NCBI RefSeq assembly: GCF_963169125.1
Contig: NC_084797.1
Span: 95,451,868-95,515,867 of the forward strand
Length of the DNA: 64,000 nt
DNA from: Humulus lupulus
Lineage: Eukaryota; Streptophyta; Magnoliopsida; Rosales; Cannabaceae
Reading direction: 5' to 3'
Shown: positions 11,117 through 22,597 of the stretch, in pieces
How the letters are laid out: every line of letters begins with the position of its first letter
How positions within the stretch are numbered: the first letter of the stretch is position 1
Position numbers and translations under genes: made by a program
The notes under the pieces: model-generated
What the model saw: only the letters and a program-made list of their open reading frames with translations
Databases searched by the model: none
Told to the model about the DNA's origin: nothing

Positions 11117-12300
11117 CCTGAACAGCTCGGGGTACTGATTCTGCATATCTGACTCCAGCTCCCAGTTCACTTCCTCGACCTTGTTGTTCCTCCATAACAC
11201 CTTAATTAAAGGTATTGTGTTATTCCTAAGGACCTTGTCCTTTCTGTCTAGTATCTGGACTGGGTGTTCCTCATAGGACAGATCTACCTCAAGCTCCAGA
11301 TCTTCGTAACTAAAAACATGAGTCACATCAGATACATACCTCCGGAGAGCTGATACATAAAATACGTTATGCTCTGCTTGCCCTTCTACCCAAATCTTCT
11401 CAACTTGTAAGCCACCTGACCAATCCTCTCTAGGATCTCAAGTGGACCTACGAATCTAGGGCTTTGCTTGCCCTTCTTCCAAAATCTTCTCACCCCTTTC
11501 CATGGCAAGACTCTAAGGATGACATAGTCTCCTACCTAGAACTCCACGTTCCTATCTTTGGGATCTGCATAACTTTTATGTCTACTTTGAGAAGTAAGCA
11601 TGTGAGCACTAATCTTCTCAATGGCCTCACTGGTCCTCTGAACTGCCTCAGGACCCAACTATCTCCTTTCCCCTGTCTCATCCCAATGAATGAGAGATCT
11701 GCATTTCCTACCATACAACATCTCATAAGGTGTCACCCCAATGGTAGACTGATAACTGTTGTTGTAGGAAAGCTCAATCAAAGGTAGATACTTACTCTGG
11801 GACCCATCAAAGTCCAGCACACATGCTCGCAGCATGTCCTCTAATATCTGGATCGGCCTCTCAGATTGTCCATCTATCTGAGGATGATAAGTAGTACTGA
11901 ACTTCAACTGTGTTTCCATGGCCTTCTGTAAACTCCCCCAGAAATTGGAAGTGAAAGTGGGGTCCCGATCTGACACGATCGACCTCGGTGCTCCATGGAG
12001 GCGCACTATCTCTCTCACATAGAGATCTGCGTACTGGTCAACTGTATAAGTATTCCTCACCGGTAGAAACTGAGCAGACTTGGTATATCGATCCACAATA
12101 ACCCATACTGAGTCATGTTGACAAACATTCTTGGGTAACCCCGCCATGAAATTCATCGCGATGTCTCCCCATTTCCACTCTAGAATGTCTAGAGGCTGCA
12201 ATAACCCTGCTGGCCTCTGATGCTCAGCCTTGACCTGTTGAACATGTCAAGCACTTAGCCACATACTCCACTACATCCCTCTTCATCCCAGACCACTAAT
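11117..12300 (-). pseudogene. pol: H integrase with chromodomain-like C-terminus (fragmented)
   Basis: The integrase core at 12201-11659 shows DSVWVIVDRYTKSAQF, then IVSDRDPTFTSNFW, then HPQIDGQSER, i.e. the D,D,E catalytic set in gypsy spacing. The C-terminal piece at 11326-11117 has PVQILDRKDKVLRNNTIPL and KVLWRNNKVEEVNWELESDM, the chromodomain-like tail of Del/Tekay-type chromoviruses, ending QYPELFR-stop. The zinc-binding N-terminus upstream (12200-12300) and the linker between core and tail are frameshifted. Integrase would insert the cDNA; the tail would steer it to chromatin marks. Confidence 0.85.
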
Positions 12301-12612
12301 ACAATGGTCCCACATCCTGATACATCTCTGTGGTGCCTGGATGCAAAGAGTAGGTTGTAGTATGAGATTCATCCAGAATCTCCCGTCTCATACCAGTGTC
12401 TAACAGAACACTTATTCGACCCTTTTACCTAATAAAGCCCAAACCATACACTGTATAATCTTGGGACACTCCAGCTAAAACATCTTCTCTAATTTTGATC
12501 AGTTGTAAATCAACCAACTGATCTTCCTTGATTCTTCCAATAGTGTAGACTGTAGCGTAATATTGGCCAACTGGCCCACCAGCAACTCTATACCATCTCT
12601 GGTCATATCCTC
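12301..12612 (-). pseudogene. Degraded H pol linker (RNase H to integrase)
   Basis: This stretch corresponds to 48000-48215 in element E and carries the same words, such as the equivalent of HESHTSPY. It has no long open frame because of stops and small indels. Confidence 0.55.
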
Positions 12613-13152
12613 TTATAACTCTCTGGCTATAAGCCTTGCACTATAAATCTGTCCTGGACCCTTCTGGCTTAAAGCATCAGCTACCATGTTCGCATTTCCT
12701 AGATGGTACAAGATCTCACTGTCATAATCTTTTACTAACTCCAGCCAACGCCTTTGTCTCATATTCAAATCTTTTTGCCTGAAGAAGTACTTCAGGATCT
12801 TGTGGTCAATGTAGATCTCACACTTCTCCCGATAAAAGTAATGCCTCCATGCCTTCAAAGCATAGACCACAGGCGCCAACTCTAAATCATGAGTGGGATA
12901 TCTCAGTTCATACTCCTTTAGCTGACGTGAGGCATAAGCAATCACCTTCCCTAACTGCATTAAAACACAACCCCAACCTTGATATGAAGCATCACAGTAT
13001 ATCACAAACTTCTCCTAATGTATTGGAAGACTCAGAACTGGAGATGTAATCAACCTCTGCTTCAGTTCTTGGAAGCTGTTCTCACACCTGTCTGACCACA
13101 CAAACTACTGCGTCTTGCGTGTCAGCTCAGTCAATGAAGTGGAAATCTTTGA
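12613..13152 (-). pseudogene. pol: H RNase H domain and RT thumb, cut by solo LTR Y
   Basis: The open stretch 13005-12613 starts at [17 protein letters not shown], with the first RNase H aspartate, followed by [11 protein letters not shown] and [12 protein letters not shown]. It ends with the ADALSQK motif. Upstream, 13005-13152 encodes TSLTELTRK-type RT thumb sequence with a stop. At 13153-13157 the GAACC duplication marks the insertion of Y, and the reading frame resumes at 27967. Confidence 0.85.
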
Positions 13153-13671
13153 GAACCTATAACGCCCTACTACCCAGGGACCCTTACGGTGTGCATTTTA
13201 AATAGTGCTAAACTCTCTAGCCGAGCCATTTGGTCATAATCGTGTATCTAAGTGTGATTAACGGTTTAGGGTTAAAAAATTTGGTTAAGATGCAACATTT
13301 AAAAAAAAAACGTTTACCATATACATTAGGATCCCAAAAATAAAATTTGAAGGTAAATTACAATAAAATATTTACAACCAGCCGACCTAAGAGGAAAATT
13401 AGGGTTTAACCCTAGTTCCTCTTTAAACCCTCGGTCGTGGCGGTCGAGCAGCCGCATATGCACACATCGCCACCTAAGCTCTCCAATTCAAGGATAGTCC
13501 ACCTTTCTTTTGCCTTTACCTGCACCACATTGCACCCGTGAGCCGAAACTCAGCAAGAAAACTAAATATGCTCATGAACAAGTAATAACATGTCACTAAA
13601 TCATAATAGCATGCCTAGTAATAATAACATTATTCATGCATGCAAATAAGTCCAAATAAATGATTGTGCTA

Positions 13672-13905
13672 ATCAGATGAGTGACTATGGTCATAAACTT
13701 GGGCTTTGCACCCTGATCAGATTATTGACAATGGAGTCACAAACTTGGGCTTTGCACCCTAATCAAGTGAGTGATTATGGAGTCACAAACTTCGGTTTTA
13801 CACCCTAATCAGATGAGTGACTATGGAGTCACAAACTTGGGTTTTACACCCTAATCAGATGAGTGACTATGGAGTCACAAACTTGGGTTTTACACCCTAA
13901 TTAGA
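13672..13905. repeat. 46-bp tandem cassette in LTR Y
   Basis: About five units carry AGATGAGTGACTATGGAGTC followed by ACAAACTTGGGTTTTACACC. The TGACTATGGAGTCA core has inverted TGACT/AGTCA arms. H's 5' LTR has a related but longer unit at 31185-31490, and K has another at 62440-62660, all at the same place in the LTR. Confidence 0.8.
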
Positions 13906-14780
13906 TGAGTGGATGCCACTTTATGATAATCATACATGGGCTTGTAGCCCAAATCTGATGAGTGAGTCACGAACTTGGGTTCAGCACCCATAGCCATGTG
14001 ACGTGGCAGTCACCTAAGCTATTTGGCCCTGACTCTAATTAACTAGCCTTAAGACTAGACAAGCGCTTTTAATTTTCATTGAACTTCAGGTCGGTCAAAC
14101 ATTATTGTTCATGATGATTCACTCAATGCTTATGTCAATTTGATCTAATCTTTTCGGCTTGGGTTAACACGCTAATACCATTCTTGACTCGTAGGTCAAT
14201 TCCATACGACCAATGATCAGTACTACTGCCGAACTTGACTAATGAGTCACAACTTCACAGTCAATACCAACACCATTGCCGATTCTGACTATGGAGTCAG
14301 TTCCACTCACAAGTCCAGGCGTATATCATATGTCAAATATTCAAATGTAGGGCATTCAACATGCTTACTAAAAAGTCAATAGGATAATAATGATCATGCA
14401 CATTTACATTGACTCAAGCTCTGATCAATCTCATATTCAACATTCATGTCATGCCCTAATCACATGTATCTTATGCATCACGTGCATCACATACTGGGTG
14501 CACTTTTCTTACCTTTCGTCCAGGCATGGATTACCAATAAATGAGCCACAAGAACGATCTTGTTTCCTAGCTCCTAGCGATAACCTAGTCACAACCATAA
14601 TAAAAAACATCATCAAAATGAGTAAATAAAAACTTTTAGGCCCAACCAAAGCCTCCAGGACGTCGAATCCCACTCAACTGGGTAGTAGGATCGATCCCAG
14701 GCTCTTAACGTTAAGTTCCCATGACTAAAAACCAAATCTGGCAAAATTTTCCCTTAAGCACTGCTGCCTTCCAAACACCA

Positions 14781-15124
14781 TGTGAGCATCGCAAATTTGA
14801 CATGATCCTGAAAGACCCAGGCCTCACGCAAGGCCTTCATGAGATTGACCTGTCTCACCCCACGCGAGGGACAAGCTCACTCCGCCTTGCTTAGCTCACT
14901 AAAGGTCCTATGGAGCCATGTTCCATCATCTCGCGAAGCGTCTCAGGCGTGCCCACCAGCTGCGCACGCATCTCGCCCCGTTTCGCAAGGTCCCCAAGGC
15001 ATGCCTACTTGCTGTGCCACCAAAGCCCCCGAGGGGGTGTCTCGCCACCAGGGGTGCACCACTAAGGGACTCGCAAGGGAGGCCTCGCGCCACGGGAGCA
15101 GCGCCATCAAGGGGCCTCGCGAGG
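14781..15124 (+). repeat. Truncated 5' LTR of copy B
   Basis: The first 340 bp match the 3' LTR from 23232 (TGTGAGCA-CGCAAATTTGAC and on). At about 15121-15128 the GCCTCGCGAGGGAG repeat runs straight into gag sequence (GATCACACCTGACACTCCC). The rest of the LTR, the TATA box, the primer site and the first part of gag are gone. A short match (AGGGAGATCACA versus GGAAGATCACA in copy A) suggests a microhomology deletion. Confidence 0.85.
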
Positions 15125-15127
15125 GAG

Positions 15128-17323
15128 ATCACACCTGACACTCCCTAAGCAGAAAGAGAGAGGCCAAGAGGGAGTAGAAACCACCATCCCAGTAGATGAT
15201 GGACAGACCCAACTCTCAACTAGTAACACCCCGCGGACGAAGCAGCATGAACACCCGGACCACCGAAGCAGCCCCAGGGGCCAGGGCCGAAGACCAATGC
15301 TGCCCCTCATAACGATGACGAGGTCACCTCAAAGAGAGTAACCTCAGATCTACAGGAAGAGCTCAACAAAAAGAGGGCACGTAAAAGGACCACACCCCCT
15401 ATGGCGCCCCGAGTAGGCAAAGGAAAGGAGGATCCTAACCTGTCCGCTTTGAGAGACTCCCTAAGCAAGAGGAGGCAAGACCTGGACACAGAAATGAAGA
15501 GCCTGCAAAGCAAAATCATCACCACCTCCAAAGGTCAAGCCTTTGAGGAAGATTTCGATCATGAGTCACCCTTCATCAAGGAGATCCAAGCCATCCGGCT
15601 CCCAACCAACATTAAGGAGCCCCATATGACCGCCTACGAAGGAAGCACATATCCAAAATACCATCTAGATGCATTTAACGACCTGATGAAGCTGAGGGGA
15701 ATTAGTAACGGGGCGAGATGTCATTGCTTCGCTGTTACATTAAAAGGACCTGCGTACAAATTTTTCAAAAGACTTAGACTGGGGTCCATCAGATCTTGGC
15801 AACAGTTTTCTGATAAATTCCTCCAGCAGCACCACGCCGTGCGAGACTACACGATGCCAGGCAATAGCCTCGCAAATGTGAAGCAAGGAGAAAACGAGAG
15901 TCTGAAGAGCTACATTCACAGGTTCAATATGGAGGCAGCTAAAGTAGGGAACCTGACCCGCCAAGAGCTGAAAATGGCCATCACAGCTGGAGTGCGCCCA
16001 GGAAGCAATTTATGGGATAACATGCTCAAGAGGGAGGTCACAGACTTAGATGATTTCTATGAGCGAGCACAAAAATATATTCGCGTGGAGGATGGTCACG
16101 AGAGCCTCAAAGCTGAAAAAGGCCAGTCGCCCCCGAAACCTTCGATCCGAGAAAACCAAAGCGGTGCAAAGAAGAAGGGGGTTTATGAGGGAACGAGAGA
16201 TGATCGACCCCGGAAGCATCAACGCTCTGATGAGCGCCTATAGGGCCCCTACACGTTTTACACTGACCTCACCCATGCGAGAGAGTATATTTTCGTTACG
16301 AACGAAAACTAGGTCTCTTTCAAAAGGCCCCCACCAATGAGAAAAGACCGGTCTAAAAGAGACCCCAGCAAGTATTGCCAGTATCACAAGGATATCGGCC
16401 ACACCACCGCGGAATGCAACCATTTGAAGGCTGAAATCGAGGAGCTCATCCGCAGGGGACATTTGGGCAGATATGCGCGCAAGGAGAACCATAGGCCAAA
16501 AGAAGGAGCGTCCCCACCGCGGGCGTGAGAGGTGGCCCCAGAAGTACAGGGAGAGGTCAGGACCATCTTTGGAGGTCCAAGATTCAGAGGCGATTCAAGG
16601 AACGGACGAGACAAATATGCCAAGGAGGCTAGACAAAGTCCACCACCGTGCGTCTTAAGTTTGGAGCAACGCCCCCCGAAGAGTTTCAAGGGCGAGAATG
16701 ACTCAATAACTTTCACTGAAGAAGACGCGCACGGGGTACATTTCCCTCATAATGACCCCCTGGTGCTAACTGTCCAGCTTGCGAACATGAGAGTACATCG
16801 TGTCCTAGTGGATAATGGAAGCTCTGTAGCCATCCTGCCTCGCCCCACTTTGGAGAAGAAGGGACTGAGCATTCAACACCTGAAACCCTGCAATACCTCC
16901 CTTTACGGATTCACAGGGAACTCGATATAGCCCGTAGGTGCAATTGAATTAGCCCTCAACATGGGGGAACAACCCAGGCAAACCACCATAATGGCAAACT
17001 TTGTCGTGGTGGATTGCGCCTCAGCCTTCAATGCGGTATTAGGGAGACCCTCTCTGAGAAAATTGAAGGTGATAACTTCTGTGTATCACCTAGTTATGAA
17101 ATTCCCAACCCCTGGGGGAGTAGCATGCATGAAAGGGGAGTAGAAGGCAGCGAGGGAATGCTATAACATGTCCCTCTGCACGGCCACAAAACTATCAGTG
17201 CCAATGGCAATGGTTGTGTATGAAGGCGCGATCCACACGAAATGGACTCACGAGCTGCGGAACACCTCAAGAAATGCTACCAGTGAGGCTTCTGCACCCG
17301 TTGCACAGAGGACCTATGTTTAG
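15128..17323 (+). pseudogene. gag: Copy B gag-protease pseudogene
   Basis: The longest open stretch is 15401-16243, with the capsid-like core (ESPFIKEIQAIRLPTNIKEP, AYKFFKRL, SYIHRFNMEAAKVGNL). Then come a stop at 16241, a zinc knuckle (YCQYHKDIGHTTAECNHLK, near 16372-16430), a stop at 16526, and a protease with HFPHNDPLVLTV and VLVDNGSSVAIL (near 16780-16830). The reading ends at TAG 17321-17323. The in-frame stops (including 16928 and 17141) make it non-functional, yet the residues typical of each domain remain. The N-terminal 140 codons present in copy A (7948-8355) are deleted. The Tat assignment rests on the knuckle and protease forms. Confidence 0.87.
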
Positions 17324-17561
17324 TTTGTTCCTTGTTATGTTAGCTTAGTGAGTAAGAATCAAAGAGGCAACCTAGGTAACCTCCAAATTAGGTGTAACCC
17401 TTTTTTTTATATGCCGATGTAACCCACATGCTATGAACGAAACTCTTCGCAACTTCACGTGTTATTTTTCTTCTCTATGCAGGCATCAGCCAAAGTGCCT
17501 GCCGAAAGAAATTTCATCAAACACTTGGGGGGTAGGATAGGAGGCAAAAGAATACAGCAAG

Positions 17562-17850
17562 CAAGAGGATCCTAAAAAGGACTCCTCGCATCAGGAGGAT
17601 CCTAAAAAGGAGGAACCCAAAAGGACCCCTTATATCAGGGCCTTAAATGAGTTCCTTAAAGGGACTCCTCGGAACCTAAAAAGGGCTCCTAAAAAGGAGG
17701 ATCCTAAAAACGACCCTCTATCAGGAGGACCCCATAAAGAGCTCCTAAAAAGGAGGATCCTAAAAAGGACCCTCTATCAGGAGGATCCTAAAAAGGACCC
17801 TCTATCAGGACGATCCTAAAAAGGAGGATCCTTTAAAGGACCCCTTGTAT
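17562..17850. repeat. GGATCC minisatellite, copy B unit 1
   Basis: Units of about 28 bp (AGGATCCTAAAAAGGACCCT plus CTATCAGG) occur with some 22-bp variants. This is the reverse complement of the 2972-3285 array in copy A. Confidence 0.85.
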
Positions 17851-18016
17851 CGGGGCATGGTGAACCCTAACAAACAGGGAGGAGACCTTGCAAGGCATCT
17901 CCCGAAGTTCATAAGGATTATCTACCCTTACAAACATCAAGGAGGCCAATAGGTCTTATAAAAAAAGAAAGATAACAACAACAACAACGAGCTCCCAAAT
18001 AAGGGCAGATACTCTC

Positions 18017-18256
18017 TCAAAGGGAGAAGCCCCAGAAAGAGCACCCGCCGATAAGCCTAGAGCGGCCACCAAGCCGTCTAGCCAAAAAGGGTCCTAAAAG
18101 AGACCCTTGCAAAAATAGTACTATGAATAATGACGAGAAGGATGCTTCTCGCAAAAAATAATAAGCGCGCGCAAAAATATATAAAAGGATAGCTAGAACC
18201 CAAGGGGTCAATATATCCTTATAAAAGTAATCAAGAGGCACCAAAAAAGGGCCCAT
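18017..18256 (-). other. Small hydrophobic ORF, copy B unit 1
   Basis: Same open frame as 2555-2779 and 19662-19886, here 79 codons because the stop moved to give a CSFWGFSL end. Coding status is unproven; see the copy A entry. Confidence 0.22.
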
Positions 18257-18539
18257 TGAACCCTTTCACATGGGCTCCAAAGGACCTCTGGCCTGATAAA
18301 TAAAAGAGGGGAACCTACCAAATCCCATCATATAGGCTCAAAAAGACCTCAAACACAGAGGAATAAGAGATGAATAACCGCATATGTATATATTAAAAAG
18401 GAGTCTTGGTAACATGGCAAGATTTAAAAAAAATTATTATTACAAGAACAACAAGGCTCAAATGAGCATACACCCACAGCGGGCTAACTGACAGAAACCA
18501 CGAAATGACGACCTCAAAGCCTCCTGCCACTGGCGTTCC

Positions 18540-18680
18540 ACCCAGCAGCCCGGGCGACGACGTGCTCAACAAAGGAGGAGAAATTGAAGTTTGGATCCTG
18601 CCTCCATACACCATAGAGGGCGCGCTCTATAGACCTATACTCAATGGCCGCTCTGTCCGCCTCTAAGGAGGCAACCCTCT
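18540..18680 (-). pseudogene. Duplicated C-terminal fragment of the antisense ORF
   Basis: The minus strand encodes the end of the coiled-coil exon (around SIERALYGVWRQDP...GRRL-stop). It is severed at 18680, where unit 2 of the duplication begins with gag sequence. It has no promoter or upstream exons. Confidence 0.75.
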
Positions 18681-18923
18681 ATGTATCACCTAGCTATGAA
18701 ATTCCCAACCCCTGGGGGAGTAGCATGCATGAAAGGGGAGAAGAAGGAAGCGAGGCCATGCTATAACATGACCCTCCGCACAGCCACAAAACCATCGGTC
18801 CCGATGGCAATGGTTGTGTATGAAGGCGCGACCCACACGAGTTGGACCCACGAGTTACGGACCACCTCGAGAAATGCTACCAGTGAGGCTTCGGCACCCG
18901 GTGCAAAGTGGACCTATGTTTAG
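18681..18923 (+). pseudogene. Duplicated gag-protease tail
   Basis: MYHLAMKFPTPGGVACMKGE and on to AKWTYV-stop repeats 17084-17323 with fewer lesions: the stop after KGE in unit 1 is a lysine codon here. It has no upstream gag, so it cannot make a protein with the protease active site. It is useful as a third witness that the family's gag ends at this stop. Confidence 0.8.
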
Positions 18924-19159
18924 TTTGTTCCTTGTTATGTTAGCTTAGTGAGTAAGAATCAAAGAGGCTACCTAGGTAACCTCCAAATTAGATGTAACCC
19001 TTTTTTATATATGCCATTGTAAACCACATGCTATGAATGAAACTGTCCGCAACTTCACGTGTTATTTTTCTTCTCTATACGAGCATCAGCCAAAGTGCCT
19101 GCCGAAATAAATTTCACCAAACACTTGGGGGGCAGGACAGGAGGCAAAAACATACCGCA

Positions 19160-19460
19160 AGCAAGAAAGGACCCTCTAACAGGAGGAACCTAAAATGGAC
19201 TCCTAAAAAGGAGGATCCTAAAAAGGACCCTCTAACAAGAGGAGCCTAAAAAGGACCCTCTAACAGGAGGAGCCTAAAAAGGACCCCTTGCACCAGGATC
19301 CTAAAAAGGACCCTCTAATAGGAGGATCCTAAAAAGGACCCCTGCACCAGGATCCTAAAAAGGACCCTCTATCAGGAGGACCCTAAAAGGGACCCTCTAT
19401 CAGGAGGATCCTAAAAAGGGCCCTCTAACAAGAGGATCCTAAAAAGGACCCCTTGCATCA
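19160..19460. repeat. GGATCC minisatellite, copy B unit 2
   Basis: About eleven imperfect 22-28 bp units of AGGATCCTAAAAAGGACCCT. They are closer in detail to the copy A array (CTTGCACCAGGATCC variants shared) than to unit 1. Confidence 0.85.
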
Positions 19461-19661
19461 GAGCCTTAAACAAAATTCTTTAAAAGAGGAATGCAATTCA
19501 CGGTGAACCCTAACAAACAGGGAGAGGACCTTGCAAGGAATCTCTTGGGTTCACAAGGATTAGCTACCCTTATGAACATCAAGGAGGCCAAAAGGTTTTA
19601 CAAAAAAAAAACAACAACACACTTCCAAATAAAGGTAGATGCTCCCATAAGAGGAAAGATC

Positions 19662-19886
19662 TTAGAGAGAGCACCCACCAATAAGCCTAGTGCGGCCACC
19701 AAGCCGTCTAGCCAAAAAGGGTCCTAAAAGAGACCCTTGCAAAAATAGTACTATGAATAATGATGAGAAGGATGCTTCTCGCAAAACATAATAAGCACGC
19801 GCAAAAATATATAAAAGGATAGCTAGTGCCCAAGGGTTCAAAATATCCTTATAAAAATAATCAAGAGGCATCAAAAAAGGACCCAT
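19662..19886 (-). other. Small hydrophobic ORF, copy B unit 2
   Basis: 74 codons beginning MGPFLMPLDYFYKDIL. Third open copy of the frame seen at 2555-2779. Confidence 0.22.
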
Positions 19887-20149
19887 TGAACCCTTTCACA
19901 TGGGCTCCAAAGGACCTCTAGCCTGATAAATAAAAGAGGGGAACTTACCAAACCCCATCATACAGGCTCAAAAAGACCTCAAACACAGGGGAATAAGAGA
20001 TGAATAACCACACATGTATATATTAAAAAAGGAGTCTTGGTAACATGGCAAGATTTACAAGAAAAAAGTAATAATAATAATATTACAAAGGCTCAAAATG
20101 AGCATACACCCACAGCGGGCTAGCTGACAACAGTTATGAAATAACAACT

Positions 20150-22597
20150 TCAGGGCCTCCTGCCATGGGCACTCCACCCAGCCGCTCGAGCAACGGTGTG
20201 CTCGCCAAAAGAAGAAAAATCAAAGTTGGGATCCTGCCTCCACACACCGTAAAGGGCGCGCTCTATGGACCTGTACTCAATAGCTATCCTATCCGCCTTA
20301 GAGGAAGTGACTCTCTCCTGCGATGCGGCTACATCGGCCCTGACAACCTCGAGTTCGGCCTCTAAAAAAGAGAATCTCTCCTGCGACGCAGCCGCAATAG
20401 CCTTGGCACCTTGGAGTTCGCCCTCTTGGCTGGTAACTTTGTCTTGCAGCATCATGGCTTTTGCAACCACCTTCTGCTTCCTTTTTGACGAGACAGAAAG
20501 TTTTGCCCGAGCCTTTCTTAGCCTAGACTTGGTTTCATTAAGCTCTCTCTCGAGCTCCTGGATCCGGGCCGTAAGACGGTCCCTCTCGGTACTCGACGCA
20601 AAAAGATTGTGAGCCGAGTCGGCAAACCGCTGAGCCAGAGTATAGCCTTGTACAAGAAAGATAACAACAACAATGATAAGTAACAAAAATAATAATAATA
20701 ATAAGGCCAACACAAGATGCATGAACTCACCCAAGCAGTAGTGCGCGTCAGAGTCTCCCCAAGGTCCGACAGGGAAAAACTCCTCAGACCATTCCAATAT
20801 GCTTCGGGGAGGTCTGAGGTGATTTGGACATACCGTCGGCCGTAAGAGGTCGCCATGCAACTCACCGAGGGCACCCCTTCCGAGTCAAGGGTACCTGACT
20901 GGGTAAGGACAGACGACCCGCTCCTCGAAACAGGAGGGGGCGCAGGAAAATTTGAAAAATGAGCCCCCGGTAGATAAGGAGGGGGTGCAAGAAGATTGGG
21001 AAAGTAAGCCCTCGATGGATCGGGGTCGAGAGGAGCCTGAGGAAAAGTGTCAAAGTCCGTGGGGTCGGGGCAAACAAAATGCCCCGGTATGGCATGATGA
21101 CCTTGGGATTGGGAAGCCATGTCCGGGTCGAAAGTGACAAAGGGAGGACATCCCCCGGGAGACGGGGATAGCTTGAAAGGTCGCCCGTGTCTAAGGGAGA
21201 CTTCCTCCGGCACATCCTCGGCCTCACCTTCACCCGGGCAAGGCTCAGCCGAGGCTGCCTTCATCCTCTTTGATCGAGGAATCGTCCACAACAACCTGGG
21301 ATCTAAAACCGAGGACAGCCTGTGAAGGTGAAGATTCTCCACAGTGAATAGGTACGCAGCCTTTTACACGGCGGGGTCAGCGTTGATAAGACCATTCACG
21401 GCGTCCGCTTCCAACCTGACAACTTCGGGTATGGCGAACTCCTCTGCATGATCCACACCATTGTCGACACAAACATAAGTTATAAAATAATAAGTTTCAA
21501 CAAAAAGAAAAAAGAGAAGAAAAGGTGGCTCAAGGTACTTACTGGGAGCGGAACGGAAGTGCTCGCGAACAGAAAGAGGGCCTTTCACGAAGGAAAAGTC
21601 CTGCTTCCAGGACGCCGGATTGGACACTGAGTCCTCTATCAAAGGGAATTCATTATTGGCTTTTTGCAGGTAATAAAAGCCCTTGGATTTGGGAGAGGGC
21701 ATGAGATTGTATAAGAAGTGCACCTCTAGCGCTGTAGGAGCACGTTTCGCAAGTTCCGCAAACGCGATAAAGAGGCAGCTCAAGGCCAGCCAACTGTTGG
21801 GTGCCAGCTGAAGTGGAGCAAGGTCAATGTAGTTGAGGACCGCAACGAAGAACGGGTGTAATGGGATGGTACCACCCGCCTTCAGGATATGCTCACTAAG
21901 GGCCACGAAGCCAGGACTAAGGCAATCAGCCCGGCACTTGTCCGAAGGGGTGTATAAGGCGTACTCCGGAGGAACACGGTAGTGCTTCACAATTTCCACC
22001 AATTTATTTTCTGACACATTGGACACCAGGGTGGAGGCCAATAAAGGGGCATCGTCTTGTTCATTAATGGACACCTGTCGTCGTCCTCCCTTCAGCATAT
22101 CTACAAAACCAAAAGAAAAAGGTGAGGAAGAGACAGAACACTTGACCATCCATTTTCTCTTCCTAGCAAGAGTCTTCCACCGGGGCACCGGCTGCGGAAG
22201 CGCTAAGCTAGGGAAGATCGAAAATAAGGGCTGAAGAGAAGCAAAAGCAGCCCCATGACAATCATCAAGTAAGGATGGGCTATAAGGCTCAGGCGGAAGA
22301 TGTCCCTCCGTAAACTCCAACTCCCCCTGCAAATCTAAAAGGGTCACCCTAATGTCGCTGCATGGTCACTATGGTCAGGAGGAAAAGGTTCTCCGTCTCC
22401 CCTCAACACCGAGTCAATTTCGCTCTCTACCACCTAAATTTTACGCCTATGTTCAGCCATGTGCTCAAGATGACGAATACGGGCCTGCCTTAAGGTGTCA
22501 TGTCTTGGTACGGGTTTTCCTCAGGGGACTCTGAGTCTGAAGACAAGTCTACAAACTCAACCATCGGAGGAATGCCGAACGAACCTTCACTTGCCAT
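20150..22597 (-). pseudogene. Antisense ORF of copy B (gypsy-type 'transposase' family, coiled coil), 3 exons
   Basis: Starts at the ATG at 22597 (MASEGSFGIPPMVEFVDLSS, acidic). Exons are 22597-21543, 21443-20731 and 20646-20150; introns 21542-21444 (GTAAGT...GCAG) and 20730-20647 (GTGAGT...CAAG) sit exactly where copy A has them. Domains: acidic N-terminus; the gypsy-type transposase-like block (EHILKAGGTIPLHPFFVAVL, about 21920-21850); a proline-rich middle; a heptad-rich coiled coil in exon 3. Lesions: a frame change near 22498, an in-frame stop near 22440, and a TAA at 21364-21366. These differ from the lesions in copy A, so a common ancestor was probably intact. It lies opposite to gag and converges on it. 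The function is not known. Confidence 0.78.

Larger units (their letters stand above)
17081..20316 (+). repeat. Tandem duplication of about 1.6 kb inside copy B
   Basis: Unit 1 is 17081-18680 and unit 2 is 18681-20316. Each runs from the same point in the gag tail (TGTATCACCTAG) through the gag stop, the GGATCC minisatellite and the spacer, into the last exon of the antisense ORF (CCGCCT...CTCT). The units differ at many bases, so either the duplication is old or it arose by unequal exchange between two different family members. Copy A has only one unit. Confidence 0.88.
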
